Positions 53,443 to 63,332 of a stretch of 64,000 nt of DNA are shown one piece after another. The translations under genes and the position numbers were made by a program. A model generated the notes under the pieces. The model was given only the letters and a program-made list of their open reading frames with translations, had not been told where the DNA came from and did not search any database. This stretch comes from an uncultured Hyphomonas sp. GTDB taxonomy: Bacteria > Pseudomonadota > Alphaproteobacteria > Caulobacterales > Hyphomonadaceae. Location of the stretch: positions 2,046,001-2,110,000 of the forward strand of contig NZ_OY781472.1 of NCBI RefSeq assembly GCF_963677035.1, given 5' to 3'. The stretch's first letter is position 1. Every line of letters starts with the position of its first letter.

Positions 53443-55827
53443 TTATCTCATGCTGAGGCCGATGCGGCGCCCTGCCGAGAGGTAGTTCGCTGCGGCGACG
53501 ATGGCATCCGCATCGATCATGAAGTGCCGGTAGAGATCATCGATCGTGCCGGTCTGGCCGAAATGTTCGACCCCCAGCGGCGCGGTGCGGTGCCCCATGA
53601 CTGAGCCGATCCAGGCAAGTGTGGCGGGATGGCCGTCGGTCACGGTGATCAGTGTCGCGTCGCGTGGAACATCTGCCATCAGACGTTCGATCTGGCTGGT
53701 CGCTGCCTGATGACCCCGGGCACGAGCCCGGCGGGCCGCCGTCCAGCCTGAGTTCAGCCGGTCTGCCGAGGTGATGGCCAGCACGCCGATGTCGCGGCGG
53801 TCATTGCCGATCCGGCCTGCCGCCTCGATCGCTTCTGGTGCGACACAGCCCTGATAGGCGATGACGACTTCGCAGTTCGGGCCCGGCTCGCGCAGCCAGT
53901 AGCCGCCATCGACCACGCCGCGCCGGAAGTCGGCATCGTCGCGCGCCTTGACGCCCAGCTGCTCCAGTGGCCGCGTTGTCAGGCGCAGATAGACCGAGCC
54001 GCCGGTTTCGTCGCGCAGCCAGGTGCGCTCATCCGGATCGTTCTCTCCCGAGCGCTGGAGATAGTCGAAACTCCAGTCCATGATGATGGACAATTCGTCC
54101 AGATAGGCCGGCTCGAAGCTGACAAGGCCGTCCTGGCTCATCCCGATCAGCTGCGCCCCGATGGACTGGTGCGCGCCGCCTTCCGGCGCCAGCGTCACGC
54201 CGGACGGCGTTCCCGCGATGATGAAGCGGGCGTCCTGGTAGCAGGCATAATTCATCGCATCGAGGCCGCGGGCGACGAACGGGTCATACACCGTGCCGAT
54301 GGGGATCAGGCGCTCACCGAACAGGGAATGAGACAGGCCTGCTGCGCCGAGCAGCAGGAACAGGTTCATCTCCGCAATGCCGAGCTCGATATGTTGCCCG
54401 GCGGGGGAGAACTGCCATTTCTGTGTCGAGGGGATACGCTGTTGGCGGAACGTGTCTTCCTTTTCCGTCCGGGCAAAGAGGGAGCGGCGGTTCACCCATG
54501 GGCCGAGATTGGTGGATGAGGTGACGTCCGGGGAGGCCGTCAGGATCCGATCCGCAATCTCGCTGTCGCCCTTGGCCAGCGCGTCGAGGATCTTGCCGAA
54601 CCCGGCCTGTGTGGAAAGCGTGCGGTCATCCAGGAAGACCGGTCCGGGGCTTTCCACTTTCGGCGCGGTGAAGCGGCGCGGGCCGGCTTCGAAGAAGGGC
54701 ACCTTGCCCAGGAAGGCGTTCATCCCGTCCTTGTCTTCGACGGTTGCCAGCGTTTCCCATTCCTCACCTTCCGGCACGCCCATATGTTGCTGGAAGTCTG
54801 CCATCTGGGGCGGGTTCATCAGGCCGGCATGATTGTCCTTGTGGCCTGCCAGCGGCGTGCCCCAGCCCTTGATCGTGTAGGCGAGAAAGACGGTTGGCTG
54901 GTCGTCGGTGATGCTGTCGAAGGCCTCGGTCAGCGTTTCGAGGCATTGGCCGCCCAGATTGTTCATCAGGGCATTCAGCTGTTCGTCGCTGCGCTTTGAG
55001 AGCAGGGCGGTAACCTCGCCCTGATCGCCGAGATCCTCCATCAGGCGCCCCCGCCAGGCGGCGCCACCCTGATAGGTCAGCGCCGAGTAATCCGCATTCG
55101 GACAGGACTGGATCCAGGCCTTCAGCGCCTCGCCGCCCGGTTCTTCAAACGCCGCCCGCTGCAGCGCGCCGTGACGCAGCACGACCGTGCGCCAGCCGAA
55201 GGCCTTGAAGATCGACTCGATCTTTTCCCACAGGCCTTCATGCACGACGCCGTCGAGGCTTTGCCGGTTGTAGTCGATGATCCACCAGGTGTTGCGCAGC
55301 TCGTGCTTCCAGCCTTCCTGAAGGCACTCATAGACATTGCCCTCGTCCAGTTCCGCATCGCCGACCAGCGTCACCATCCGGCCGAGCGGGCGGTCTCCCG
55401 CCCAATCCTTTGCCGCGAGATAGTCCTGCACGATGGAGGCAAACGCCGTCTCCGCCACGCCAAGGCCGACCGAGCCCGTGGAGAAATCCACATCGTCCAC
55501 ATCCTTCGTGCGGCTCGGATAGGATTGCGCGCCGCCATAGCCGCGGAAGTTCTTCAGCTTCTCCAGGCTCTGATTGCCCATCATGTATTGCATGGCGTGG
55601 AAGACGGGCGAGGCATGCGGCTTCACCGCCACGCGGTCTTCCGGGCGCAGCGTGTGGAAATAGAGCGCCGTCATGATCGACACCATCGACGCGCACGAGG
55701 CCTGGTGCCCGCCCACTTTCACATCGCCTTCGCCCTTGGGGCGCAGGTGATTGGCATTGTGCACCATCCAGGCGGACAGCCAGAGCAGGCGTTGTTCGAG
55801 GGTTTTCAGATGCTGGAGATCGGACAT
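53443..55827 (-). CDS. homodimeric pyruvate-dehydrogenase-type E1 (thiamine diphosphate enzyme)
   Basis: The protein has 794 residues. The ThDP/magnesium motif GDAELDEGNVYE is at 156-167, with the partner Asn in DYNRQSLDG near 185-193. The N-terminus (LTLR-like: LLWLSAWMVHNANHLRPKGEGDVKVGGHQAS) and ELGIAEMNLFLLLGAAGLS resemble AceE/MdeB single-chain E1 enzymes. It is shorter than E. coli AceE (887). No E2 or E3 gene is near. A 2-oxo acid decarboxylase role is likely; pyruvate or 2-oxobutyrate are candidates. A perfect palindrome lies just before its ATG. Confidence 0.85.
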   Translation of the reverse strand: MSDLQHLKTLEQRLLWLSAWMVHNANHLRPKGEGDVKVGGHQASCASMVSIMTALYFHTLRPEDRVAVKPHASPVFHAMQYMMGNQSLEKLKNFRGYGGAQSYPSRTKDVDDVDFSTGSVGLGVAETAFASIVQDYLAAKDWAGDRPLGRMVTLVGDAELDEGNVYECLQEGWKHELRNTWWIIDYNRQSLDGVVHEGLWEKIESIFKAFGWRTVVLRHGALQRAAFEEPGGEALKAWIQSCPNADYSALTYQGGAAWRGRLMEDLGDQGEVTALLSKRSDEQLNALMNNLGGQCLETLTEAFDSITDDQPTVFLAYTIKGWGTPLAGHKDNHAGLMNPPQMADFQQHMGVPEGEEWETLATVEDKDGMNAFLGKVPFFEAGPRRFTAPKVESPGPVFLDDRTLSTQAGFGKILDALAKGDSEIADRILTASPDVTSSTNLGPWVNRRSLFARTEKEDTFRQQRIPSTQKWQFSPAGQHIELGIAEMNLFLLLGAAGLSHSLFGERLIPIGTVYDPFVARGLDAMNYACYQDARFIIAGTPSGVTLAPEGGAHQSIGAQLIGMSQDGLVSFEPAYLDELSIIMDWSFDYLQRSGENDPDERTWLRDETGGSVYLRLTTRPLEQLGVKARDDADFRRGVVDGGYWLREPGPNCEVVIAYQGCVAPEAIEAAGRIGNDRRDIGVLAITSADRLNSGWTAARRARARGHQAATSQIERLMADVPRDATLITVTDGHPATLAWIGSVMGHRTAPLGVEHFGQTGTIDDLYRHFMIDADAIVAAANYLSAGRRIGLSMR

Positions 55828-55840
55828 GGAGACCTGTGAA

Positions 55841-55862
55841 ACTGGTTACACGTGTAACCAGT
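55841..55862. promoter_or_regulatory. 22-bp perfect palindrome upstream of the E1 gene
   Basis: ACTGGTTACAC (55841-55851) is followed at once by its exact reverse complement GTGTAACCAGT (55852-55862). The centre is CACGTG. The distance to the E1 start codon is 14 bases, so a bound repressor would sit over the promoter or leader. This is the form of a LacI-, GntR- or TetR-family operator. No candidate regulator gene is in the window. Confidence 0.7.
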
Positions 55863-55910
55863 CTCTTGGCACAGGCCTTCCCTTACGTCCATGCACCCCG
55901 GTGGCGGGAT

Positions 55911-56747
55911 TTACATCGCCGTATCGCGCAGTTCCGACAGGTCCGGATAGTCCGCCTCGCGCTTCTCCATCCGGGCTTTGAAGGCCTCGGCCATGTGCGG
56001 CGGCGGGAACATCGCGGCGTTCCACACGCCGATATAGTCCAGCGTGTCGGCGGTGCTGTGGTCGCGGCCGTAATTGATCAGCACCTTGCAGCCGGTGACC
56101 GCCAGCGGGCTGTTGGCGGCGATCTCGCGGGCGACGCCCATCACGGCGTCCATCATCTCTTCGTGCGTGTCGAACACGTCATTGACGAGGCCGATCTCCT
56201 TCGCCTTGGCGGCGGGCAGGCGCATGCCGGTATAGGCCATCTGCTTGGCCCAGCCTTCGGGGATGTAACGTTGCAGCCGTGGGAAGGTGCCGACGTCGGC
56301 TGTCATGGCGATATTGGTTTCCATGATCGAGAAGAAGGCGTCCTTGGTGCACCAGCGGATGTCTCCGGCGGAGATCATGTCTACCGCCCCGCCGATCACG
56401 CCGCCATGCAGGGCGAACAGAACCGGCATGCGCGCCTCTTCCATACAGCTGAAGCTGTGCTGGATATGCTTGATGTTGGAACGCAGGGCCTCGGCCATGA
56501 TGTAGCGGTCATGCTTGGGCGCATCGCGGTCGCCGGTGAAGACGGTCGTGTCCATGCCGCCGGAGAAATGCTTGCCGGTGGAGGAGATCACGATCACCCG
56601 GGCGCGGGCATTGTTGTCGATGTCGTGGATGATCTCCGGCAGTTCGTTCCAGAACGCCTTGTTCATTGTGTTCAGCGCCTCGGGCCGGTTCATCCGGATG
56701 TGGGCGATCTTGTCTTCGATGGTGACCTCAAAGCACTCGTAAGCCAT
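55911..56747 (-). CDS. enoyl-CoA hydratase/isomerase (crotonase) family protein
   Basis: The protein has 278 residues. The CoA oxyanion-hole segments are HFSGGMDTTVF (about 60-70) and ALHGGVIGGAVDMISAGDIRWCTKDAFFSIMETNIAMTADVG (about 112-153). The second catalytic acidic position is Asp rather than the Glu of standard hydratases, as in dienoyl-CoA isomerases. It starts at ATG 56747 with AGGAGG-like sequence. It is 79 bases downstream of gpsA. Exact reaction not settled. Confidence 0.92.
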   Translation of the reverse strand: MAYECFEVTIEDKIAHIRMNRPEALNTMNKAFWNELPEIIHDIDNNARARVIVISSTGKHFSGGMDTTVFTGDRDAPKHDRYIMAEALRSNIKHIQHSFSCMEEARMPVLFALHGGVIGGAVDMISAGDIRWCTKDAFFSIMETNIAMTADVGTFPRLQRYIPEGWAKQMAYTGMRLPAAKAKEIGLVNDVFDTHEEMMDAVMGVAREIAANSPLAVTGCKVLINYGRDHSTADTLDYIGVWNAAMFPPPHMAEAFKARMEKREADYPDLSELRDTAM

Positions 56748-56826
56748 GTGTTCCTCCTGATTTTGGAGGAAGTGTATCAGCCGGTCCCGGCACCGCCAGT
56801 GGTGACGGCGGGGCAGGGCATAGGGC

Positions 56827-57837
56827 TCAGGCGGTCACGGCTTCGGCCCGGTTCGGCCGCATCAGCAGGCGGACAATGGCCTCGTCGACGCTGATCTCGC
56901 CTTCGATCACAGCGGCGACCGCATCGCAGATCGGCATTTCCACGCCGTGTTCCGCGGCCAGCTTCTTAAGGACCGGGGCGGTGGCGACGCCTTCGGTAAC
57001 TGCGTTGCGCGCCCCCATGATGCTCTCCAGCGTCTCGCCTTTGCCGAGCGCCATGCCGCAGCTCATATTGCGGCTGGTCTCCGAGGAGCAGGTCAGAACG
57101 AGGTCGCCGAGGCCGGACAGGCCCGCCAGGGTTTCCCGCTCCGCGCCGAGCTTCAGGGCCAGCCGGGTCATCTCCGCGCTGCCACGGGCAATCAGGGCGG
57201 CATGGGCCGAGCGGCCGAGCCCCTTGCCGAGGGCGATGCCGCAGGCGATGGCCAGCACATTCTTCACCGCGCCGCCGATTTCGGCGCCCAGCAGGTCATG
57301 CGCCAGATAGGGCCGGAAGGTCGGGGTGGAGATCGCGGCGATCAATTCGGTGCCGAGGGTCTCGTCCTCTATCGCAAAGGTAACGGCCGTGGGCAGGCCG
57401 CGGGCGACATCGATGGCGAAGCTCGGGCCGGACATGACGGCCGGTACGGCGTCCGGCAGCTCGTCTTTCAGCACCTGCGTCATGAACTCGCCGCTCGCCA
57501 GCTCGATCCCCTTGGAGCAGAGGACGACCGGCGTACCGGGCTTCAACGTGCCTTTCAGCGCCTTCAGCGTGGCGCGGGTGTGCTGCGCCGGGGCGACGGC
57601 AAACACCGCGTCCATGCCGGCGAGATCTGAGAGGTCGCTCGTGGCTTTCAGGGCCGGTTTCAGCGCGACACCGGACAGGAAGGCTGTGTTCTCGTGTGCG
57701 GTATTGATCGCCTCGGCGACGTCTGTTTCGCGGCACCAGATCAGCACATCCTGCCCGTCACGGGTCAGCATCTGTGCGATGGCGGTGCCCCAGGCCCCGC
57801 CGCCAATCACGCCGAACTTCTTGAAATGCGTTGTCAT
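56827..57837 (-). CDS. gpsA: NAD(P)H-dependent glycerol-3-phosphate dehydrogenase
   Basis: This 336-residue cytoplasmic enzyme makes glycerol-3-phosphate from dihydroxyacetone phosphate for phospholipids. The Rossmann loop [13 protein letters not shown] is at 11-23. CSKGIEL near 109-115, [18 protein letters not shown] (about 139-156), [20 protein letters not shown] with the catalytic Lys (about 190-209), and a late TEGVATA loop are all GpsA hallmarks. It is divergent from the AT-rich DUF2971 gene. Confidence 0.97.
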   Translation of the reverse strand: MTTHFKKFGVIGGGAWGTAIAQMLTRDGQDVLIWCRETDVAEAINTAHENTAFLSGVALKPALKATSDLSDLAGMDAVFAVAPAQHTRATLKALKGTLKPGTPVVLCSKGIELASGEFMTQVLKDELPDAVPAVMSGPSFAIDVARGLPTAVTFAIEDETLGTELIAAISTPTFRPYLAHDLLGAEIGGAVKNVLAIACGIALGKGLGRSAHAALIARGSAEMTRLALKLGAERETLAGLSGLGDLVLTCSSETSRNMSCGMALGKGETLESIMGARNAVTEGVATAPVLKKLAAEHGVEMPICDAVAAVIEGEISVDEAIVRLLMRPNRAEAVTA

Positions 57838-57906
57838 GCCCGGAATTTGGGCGAAACCGTCAGTCTCGGCAATAACCTGATGCCGTATATTATGTTATGC
57901 AGGAGC

Positions 57907-58665
57907 ATGTCCGCAAAAATTGATTCTTCCGTTCAACTATTCCGATACAGGCCAATATCTGAATACCTCTGGCACGAATTGGAGATGGCTCAAATTTACG
58001 CCAGCTCTGTCGAAGCCTTGAACGACCCCTTCGATTGTCAGTTCGACCCGATGCCAATAGTGCAGCGAGCGATCGGTTCTACGGCCTCGACTAAGCGGAA
58101 GACTGATCTAGAGCTAATTCGTGCAAGCTTCAAAGAGCTAGATCCACGTTCCAAAAGTCCAGGAGTCTGCTGCTTTACGCTCAACTTGGACAGTCAACTT
58201 ATGTGGTCACATTATGCCCAAAATCATACCGGTGTATGCTTGTTGTATGAATTTCCAAGCACGTACATTTCAGACTTTTATCCAGCTGAAGTTGATGGTT
58301 TTTTTCAAGTTGGCCTGGCACGGGTCCAGTATGGAGACGATGCCTATTTTAGTTGGCTGACTGGAGATAACCTCAATGATCCTATAATCGGGAATCCGGT
58401 GCTCAGTGCTGCTGCCAAAACGCTCATGCTGAAAGCTCAATGTTGGGAGTATGAGCAAGAAGTGCGATTGATTATGAGCAAGCCTGGACTGGTGCAGTTG
58501 GAGCACGCTCACTTAAAGCAAGTAACATTTGGCCTGCGGACCGCTCCAAGACATATTGATCTAATCAAGAGGACAGTCAGTAGGCTGAACTCGGAAACCC
58601 GTTTTTCTCAGAGCGTGGTTGACCCAAGTTCAGACTACAAGCTGGACTTCAATTTAATTGATTGA
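57907..58665 (+). CDS. DUF2971 family protein, AT-rich
   Basis: The protein has 252 residues from the ATG at 57907; ATGs at 57880 and 57892 are in frame and none has a well-spaced ribosome site. DUF2971 features are the opening VQLFRYRPISEYLWHELEM, SVEALNDPFDCQFDP, CCFTLNLDSQLMWSHYAQNHTGVCLLYEF, and KAQCWEYEQEVRLIM. Function is unknown; members often occur in variable genome regions and near defence genes. GC content is far below both neighbours, and several codons are rare in the host, suggesting recent transfer. Confidence 0.88.
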   Translation: MSAKIDSSVQLFRYRPISEYLWHELEMAQIYASSVEALNDPFDCQFDPMPIVQRAIGSTASTKRKTDLELIRASFKELDPRSKSPGVCCFTLNLDSQLMWSHYAQNHTGVCLLYEFPSTYISDFYPAEVDGFFQVGLARVQYGDDAYFSWLTGDNLNDPIIGNPVLSAAAKTLMLKAQCWEYEQEVRLIMSKPGLVQLEHAHLKQVTFGLRTAPRHIDLIKRTVSRLNSETRFSQSVVDPSSDYKLDFNLID

Positions 58666-58676
58666 ACCTGCTAGTT

Positions 58677-60191
58677 TCAGGCGAAGTCGAATGTGCCGGT
58701 TTCCCCCTCCACCGTGATCTTCACGCTGCGGCCGACGGGGCTCGCATCTTCGCGCAGCACGGCGAGGGCCGCCGGGCTGGCATTGGCGAGGGCGCGGCGG
58801 CCATCCGGCAAGCGGGCGAAGATGATGCCCTTGTTCGGGCCTTCCTTGCCATGCGTGACGGTGAAAGTTTCGAGCTTGGCGACGCAATCCTCTGAACACA
58901 CATCAATTTCTTCGGTCGGGCGGGCATAGCGGGCCACCGGCTTGAATTCTGCCGGCTTGGCAGCCGAGTAGACGCCGACGGCTTCTTTAGTCATCCAGCC
59001 GCCATTGGCCAGCACGAGGCCGAAGGCCCCGGTGTCGCCGCGCAGCTTTGCAACCATTTCAGCAATTCCGTGCAGGGAGTAATTGTTGCCCGGGCCACCG
59101 AAGAAGGGCAGGCCGCCGGTCAGCGTCAGCGGGCGCTTGTCGGTTTTCCAGTCGACACCCAATGCCTGGGTTGATGAGAACACTGCGCAGGGGAAGCAGG
59201 AATAAAGATCGAAATGCGCCATGTCTGCGGCCGTCTTGCCGGACTGGTCCAGCGCACGGGAGATCGCAGCTTCCATGGCGAAGGAGCCATCGAGCTGAGG
59301 ACGGACGGAGATGAAATCGTCAGAGCCTTCGCCCGCGCCGTGCAGGTAAATGCGCTTGTCTTCCGCGATGCCAAGTTCATCGGCCTTGGACGCGCTCATC
59401 ACGATGGCGGCGGCGCCCTGGTTCACAGCATCCTGTGCGATGAACCATTTCAGGAACGGATCAGCATATTCATAGTTCCCCTTGGACGGCGTCGAGAGAA
59501 ACTCGACCGAATGTTCCACCGGGAATTGTGACCAGGGGTTCTTCGCCGCCACAGCGGTGAAGGGCTGGAACAGCTCCGCCATCGCTTTGCGATGTTCGCT
59601 GCGTGAGCGGCCTTCGCGGGCGGCGATGGCGTTTTCGAACATGGCGTAGAAATAGGCCGGGGCGATGATGCCGTGCTTGATCTCTTCGCGGCTCAGCATC
59701 ATCGGGCCGGTGCCGCGATCTTCATACTCGGCGTCCGCCTCGTCCGCCCAGTTGATCTCCACGCCATTACGGCGCGCGCCCTTGGAGGCGCGGTTTGCTT
59801 CGGAGCCGGAGATCAGCGCGCACTCGATTTCGCCTTCGAAGACTTTCGCGGCCATTTCGTTGACGAGGGCCTGCGGGCTCTGGCCGCCGACCGTTTCGTA
59901 GATCAGATGCGCAGGGGACGCGCCGATGTCGCGTGCCAGCGTGCCGGGCAGGTTCGTGTTGTGTCCATGCGGGTGAGGGGCGCCGCGCACGGAATCCTCG
60001 AAGATGCGAACCACGGCCAGCGTGTCGATCGCGCCTGCGATGCCCGCCGCGCCGGTGTCGGCCAGCGCTGCCTTGGACGCATCCACCATCAGCGACAGCG
60101 GGGAAGGTGCCCCGGCTGGCCCGGCTGTGCCGTCCCACTGGCTGAGGCTTTGCCCCACGCCGACAAGTACAGGAAGATCCCCTTTGGCCAT
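58677..60191 (-). CDS. thiolase-superfamily acetyl-CoA acetyltransferase-like protein
   Basis: The protein has 504 residues. The thiolase core is seen at LPVLVGVGQSLSQWDG, VGGQSPQALVNEMAAKVFEGEIECALISGSEA, the N-terminal reactive region, and GGLPFFGGPGNNYSLHGIAEM near the C-terminal catalytic His. FDLYSCFPCAVFSSTQALG takes the place of the usual second-half motif. A C-terminal extension of about 90 residues (SEDCVAKLETFTVTHGKEGPNKGIIFARLPDGRRALA) looks like an OB-fold domain. The classic Cys is not obvious, so activity on acetoacetyl-CoA is uncertain. Confidence 0.8.
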   Translation of the reverse strand: MAKGDLPVLVGVGQSLSQWDGTAGPAGAPSPLSLMVDASKAALADTGAAGIAGAIDTLAVVRIFEDSVRGAPHPHGHNTNLPGTLARDIGASPAHLIYETVGGQSPQALVNEMAAKVFEGEIECALISGSEANRASKGARRNGVEINWADEADAEYEDRGTGPMMLSREEIKHGIIAPAYFYAMFENAIAAREGRSRSEHRKAMAELFQPFTAVAAKNPWSQFPVEHSVEFLSTPSKGNYEYADPFLKWFIAQDAVNQGAAAIVMSASKADELGIAEDKRIYLHGAGEGSDDFISVRPQLDGSFAMEAAISRALDQSGKTAADMAHFDLYSCFPCAVFSSTQALGVDWKTDKRPLTLTGGLPFFGGPGNNYSLHGIAEMVAKLRGDTGAFGLVLANGGWMTKEAVGVYSAAKPAEFKPVARYARPTEEIDVCSEDCVAKLETFTVTHGKEGPNKGIIFARLPDGRRALANASPAALAVLREDASPVGRSVKITVEGETGTFDFA

Positions 60192-60312
60192 CGTTCGCTC
60201 CCGAATATCACTGTGCCTGATCTCTGCTTATCGCGGGATCGGGCAGGATTCGAGATGGGACGCCGGGGAAAGCCCTAGGGTCAATCCGCGCCGGTCACGT
60301 TGGGGAGGCGAG

Positions 60313-61371
60313 TCAGAGAAGCTCGTCGCGGCCCGCCTCGCGCAGGGCGGAGACAACTTTGCCAACATCCTGCGTCCGGTCCTTCGAGGCCACCAGAACC
60401 CGGTCCTCCACAACGACGACGCAAAGATCCTGTACCCCGACAAGCGCAACGGTATGGTTGGCATCCGACAGGACGGTACAGCCTTCAGAGTCGATGGAAA
60501 CCGGTGGATTGGCACTGTCCTGCTTGCGGATCGCGCCGATCATTCCCCATGTGCCGATATCGTTCCATTGGCAGTCCAGCGGCGCGTAGATTGCGGCCCT
60601 GGAGGTCTGCTCCATCACCGCATAGTCCACAGAGGTGGAGCGGACAGCCATGAAGCATTCCGGATCGAGCAGGATGTTCCCGTCGGTCTTGCTGGCGGCC
60701 TCCAGCGCGGCAGACGCGGCGTCCAGGATATCCGGTGCATGGGTTTCGAGTTCGTCGACCATCAGAGACGCCGGGAACAGGAAGATGCCGGCATTCCAGC
60801 TGAACGCCGGATCGGAGATATATTTCATCGCGGTTTCCGCGTTCGGCTTTTCCTTGAACTCCGTCACCGTGTAGAGCGCGCCGCCAATCGTCTCGCCGCG
60901 CTGGATGTATCCGAACCCGGTTTCGGGCCGGTCGGGCTTGATTCCGAAGGTGGTGATATAGCCGGACTTGGCCATCCGGGCTGCCTCGGTCACCGCTGCA
61001 ACGAAGGCGTCGGGCTGGCCGATGAAATGGTCGGACGGCAGCAGCAGGGCGAGGGCGTCCGGGTCCTGTTCGGCGATGTGGCGCGCTGCAACCGCCGCGA
61101 CGGCGGCGGTATTGCGTGCCATGGGTTCGAGGATCACGGCGCCCGGTTCCACGCCGACCTCCGCCAGCTGTTCGTGGATCAGACCCGCATAACGCTGGTT
61201 GGAGATGACGACCGGCGGGGCGAAATCTTCGCCCTTCAGCCGCAGGACAGTGTCCTGGAACACCGTCTTGTCGGTCACCAGCCGGTGAAACTGTTTGGGG
61301 TGCGCCTGCACGGACACCGGCCAGAGACGCGTGCCCGCGCCGCCGCACATGATTACGGGATAGATCCGCAT
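60313..61371 (-). CDS. manC: mannose-1-phosphate guanylyltransferase
   Basis: This 352-residue enzyme makes GDP-mannose from GTP and mannose-1-phosphate. The pyrophosphorylase signature GGAGTRLWPVS is at 10-20, with the HPKQF motif at about 24-28. LLLPSDHFIGQP, TGFGYIQRGE and EFKEKPNAETAMKYI follow, and FSWNAGIFLFP is a family hallmark. The isomerase domain of bifunctional ManC is absent. GDP-mannose feeds surface polysaccharides and could supply the gtr-type cassette. ATG at 61371. Confidence 0.92.
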   Translation of the reverse strand: MRIYPVIMCGGAGTRLWPVSVQAHPKQFHRLVTDKTVFQDTVLRLKGEDFAPPVVISNQRYAGLIHEQLAEVGVEPGAVILEPMARNTAAVAAVAARHIAEQDPDALALLLPSDHFIGQPDAFVAAVTEAARMAKSGYITTFGIKPDRPETGFGYIQRGETIGGALYTVTEFKEKPNAETAMKYISDPAFSWNAGIFLFPASLMVDELETHAPDILDAASAALEAASKTDGNILLDPECFMAVRSTSVDYAVMEQTSRAAIYAPLDCQWNDIGTWGMIGAIRKQDSANPPVSIDSEGCTVLSDANHTVALVGVQDLCVVVVEDRVLVASKDRTQDVGKVVSALREAGRDELL

Positions 61372-61424
61372 GGTCTTCCTTTCGCCGTCCCCGGCTCTAG
61401 CCTCACACAGGCCGGCACCTGTCG

Positions 61425-63332
61425 TCAGGTGCTGAGGAAGCCGTTCTCCCGAAGGTAGTCCAGAATTTCCTCGGCAGCGTCATCAGGGCTCCGGTCCACC
61501 GTGTCAATCCGGAGTTCCGGATTCTCGGGTGCTTCATAAGGGCTCGATATACCGGTGAAATTCTTGATCTCTCCTGAACGCGCCTTCTTGTAGAGGCCTT
61601 TGACGTCACGCTGCTCGGCGATGTCGAGCGGTGTGTCGACATGGATCTCAATGAACTCGCCATCTTCCATCAGATTGCGGGCCATGCGCCGCTCTTCCCG
61701 GAAAGGGGAGATGAAGGACACGAGCGTGATGAGACCGGCATCCGACATCAGCTTGGCGACGTTGGCGACCCGGCGGATATTTTCCACGCGGTCTGCGTCG
61801 GTGAAGCCGAGGTCGCGGTTCAGGCCGTGGCGGACATTGTCGCCGTCCAGCGAGAAGGAATGCCTGCCGAGCGCGAACAGCCGCTTCTGAAGCGCATTGG
61901 CAATGGTGGATTTACCCGATCCGGAGAGGCCCGTGAACCAGAGCACGGCGGGCTTCTGTCCTTTCTGTTCGGCCAGGGCGTTCCGGTCCACATCCATGGC
62001 TTGCCAGTGGATGTTGGAGGCGCGGCGCAGGGCAAAATCAATCAGACCCAGGCCGACCGTGTCATTGGTCATCCGGTCGATCAGGATGAAGCCGCCGAGA
62101 TTGCGGTTAACGTCATAGGGATCAAACGTGATTGCCTGATCGAGTGAGATCGTGGTCACACCGATCTGATTCAGTTCGAGTGTTTTTGCGGGAACATCCG
62201 ACAGTGTGTTGACATCAATACCGTATTTCGGCGCGTTCACAGTCGCGGTGACGGTCTTGGCGCCGATCTTCAGCAGGTAACGCCGGCCCGGCAGAAGCGG
62301 GGCTTCGTTCATCCAGAGGATGCGGACCTGGAACTGGTCGGACACTTCGGTTGGATCATCCGCCGTTACGATGGCGTCGCCGCGCGAGGCGTCGATTTCG
62401 TCCGCCAGGGTCAGCGTCACGGACTGGCCGGCGATGGCTTCCTGCAGGTCGCCATCGGCCGTCACGATCCGGTCGATGGTGGATTGCTTGCCCGAAGGCA
62501 TGGATTTTACCCGGTCGCCGGGCTTCACCGTGCCGGATGCAATCTGGCCAGAGAAGCCGCGGAAATCCAAGTTTGGACGGTTTACCCATTGCACGGGCAT
62601 ACGGAAGGCGGCGCTGATGTTCCGGTCGCCAACGGGGACGTTTTCCAGATATTCCATGAGGGCCGGGCCGTCATACCAGTCGGTCTCGTCCGAGCGGTTG
62701 GTAATGTTGACCCCGGCGAGGGCCGACATCGGAATCGGTTGGATCTCGAGGTCGGTCGCAAGTTCGTCCGCGAAGGCGTAGAAGTCATCGACAATGTCGT
62801 TGAAGATCGTCTCATCATAGTCGACGAGATCCATCTTGTTCACCGCGAGGACCAGGCGGCGGATGCCCAGCAGCGTTGTGATGAAGGCGTGCCGGCGCGT
62901 CTGCGTCAGGATACCTTTGCGGGCATCGATCATCAGGATGGCGACGTCTGCCGTCGAGGCGCCGGTCGCCATGTTGCGCGTATACTGTTCGTGTCCGGGC
63001 GTGTCGGCGACGATAAATTTCCGCTTGTCGGTCGCAAAGAAGCGATACGCGACATCAATCGTGATGCCTTGCTCGCGCTCGGCCGCAAGACCATCGACGA
63101 GGAGGGCAAAGTCGATATTTTCACCCTGGGTGCCGACTTTCTTTGAATCGGCTTCCAGCGAAGCGAGCTGGTCTTCGAAGATCATCTTCGAATCGTAGAG
63201 CAGCCGGCCGATCAGGGTCGACTTGCCGTCATCCACGGATCCGCAGGTGATGAAGCGCAGGAGCGATTTGTTCTCGTGCTTTTCGAGATAGGCGCCAATA
63301 TCGGTGGCGATCAGGTCATCGGTGAGGCGCAT
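61425..63332 (-). CDS. cysN: bifunctional sulfate adenylyltransferase subunit 1 / APS kinase
   Basis: This 635-residue protein fuses CysN and CysC. The GTPase half has P-loop GSVDDGKST (31-39), [12 protein letters not shown] with the switch region near 110-121, and NKMD near 165. The C-terminal third is an APS kinase with P-loop GLSGSGKST near 469-477 and [15 protein letters not shown]. With CysD it activates sulfate to APS, then PAPS for assimilation. Its start overlaps the cysD stop (TGATG). Confidence 0.97.
   Translation of the reverse strand: MRLTDDLIATDIGAYLEKHENKSLLRFITCGSVDDGKSTLIGRLLYDSKMIFEDQLASLEADSKKVGTQGENIDFALLVDGLAAEREQGITIDVAYRFFATDKRKFIVADTPGHEQYTRNMATGASTADVAILMIDARKGILTQTRRHAFITTLLGIRRLVLAVNKMDLVDYDETIFNDIVDDFYAFADELATDLEIQPIPMSALAGVNITNRSDETDWYDGPALMEYLENVPVGDRNISAAFRMPVQWVNRPNLDFRGFSGQIASGTVKPGDRVKSMPSGKQSTIDRIVTADGDLQEAIAGQSVTLTLADEIDASRGDAIVTADDPTEVSDQFQVRILWMNEAPLLPGRRYLLKIGAKTVTATVNAPKYGIDVNTLSDVPAKTLELNQIGVTTISLDQAITFDPYDVNRNLGGFILIDRMTNDTVGLGLIDFALRRASNIHWQAMDVDRNALAEQKGQKPAVLWFTGLSGSGKSTIANALQKRLFALGRHSFSLDGDNVRHGLNRDLGFTDADRVENIRRVANVAKLMSDAGLITLVSFISPFREERRMARNLMEDGEFIEIHVDTPLDIAEQRDVKGLYKKARSGEIKNFTGISSPYEAPENPELRIDTVDRSPDDAAEEILDYLRENGFLST

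Noticed and set aside
55836..56894. 352-residue plus-strand frame opposite the crotonase gene
   Set aside because: No ribosome site and no family resemblance; the minus strand holds a clear crotonase.
60004..61458. 484-residue plus-strand frame opposite manC
   Set aside because: It is antisense to a clear guanylyltransferase and spans intergenic DNA.
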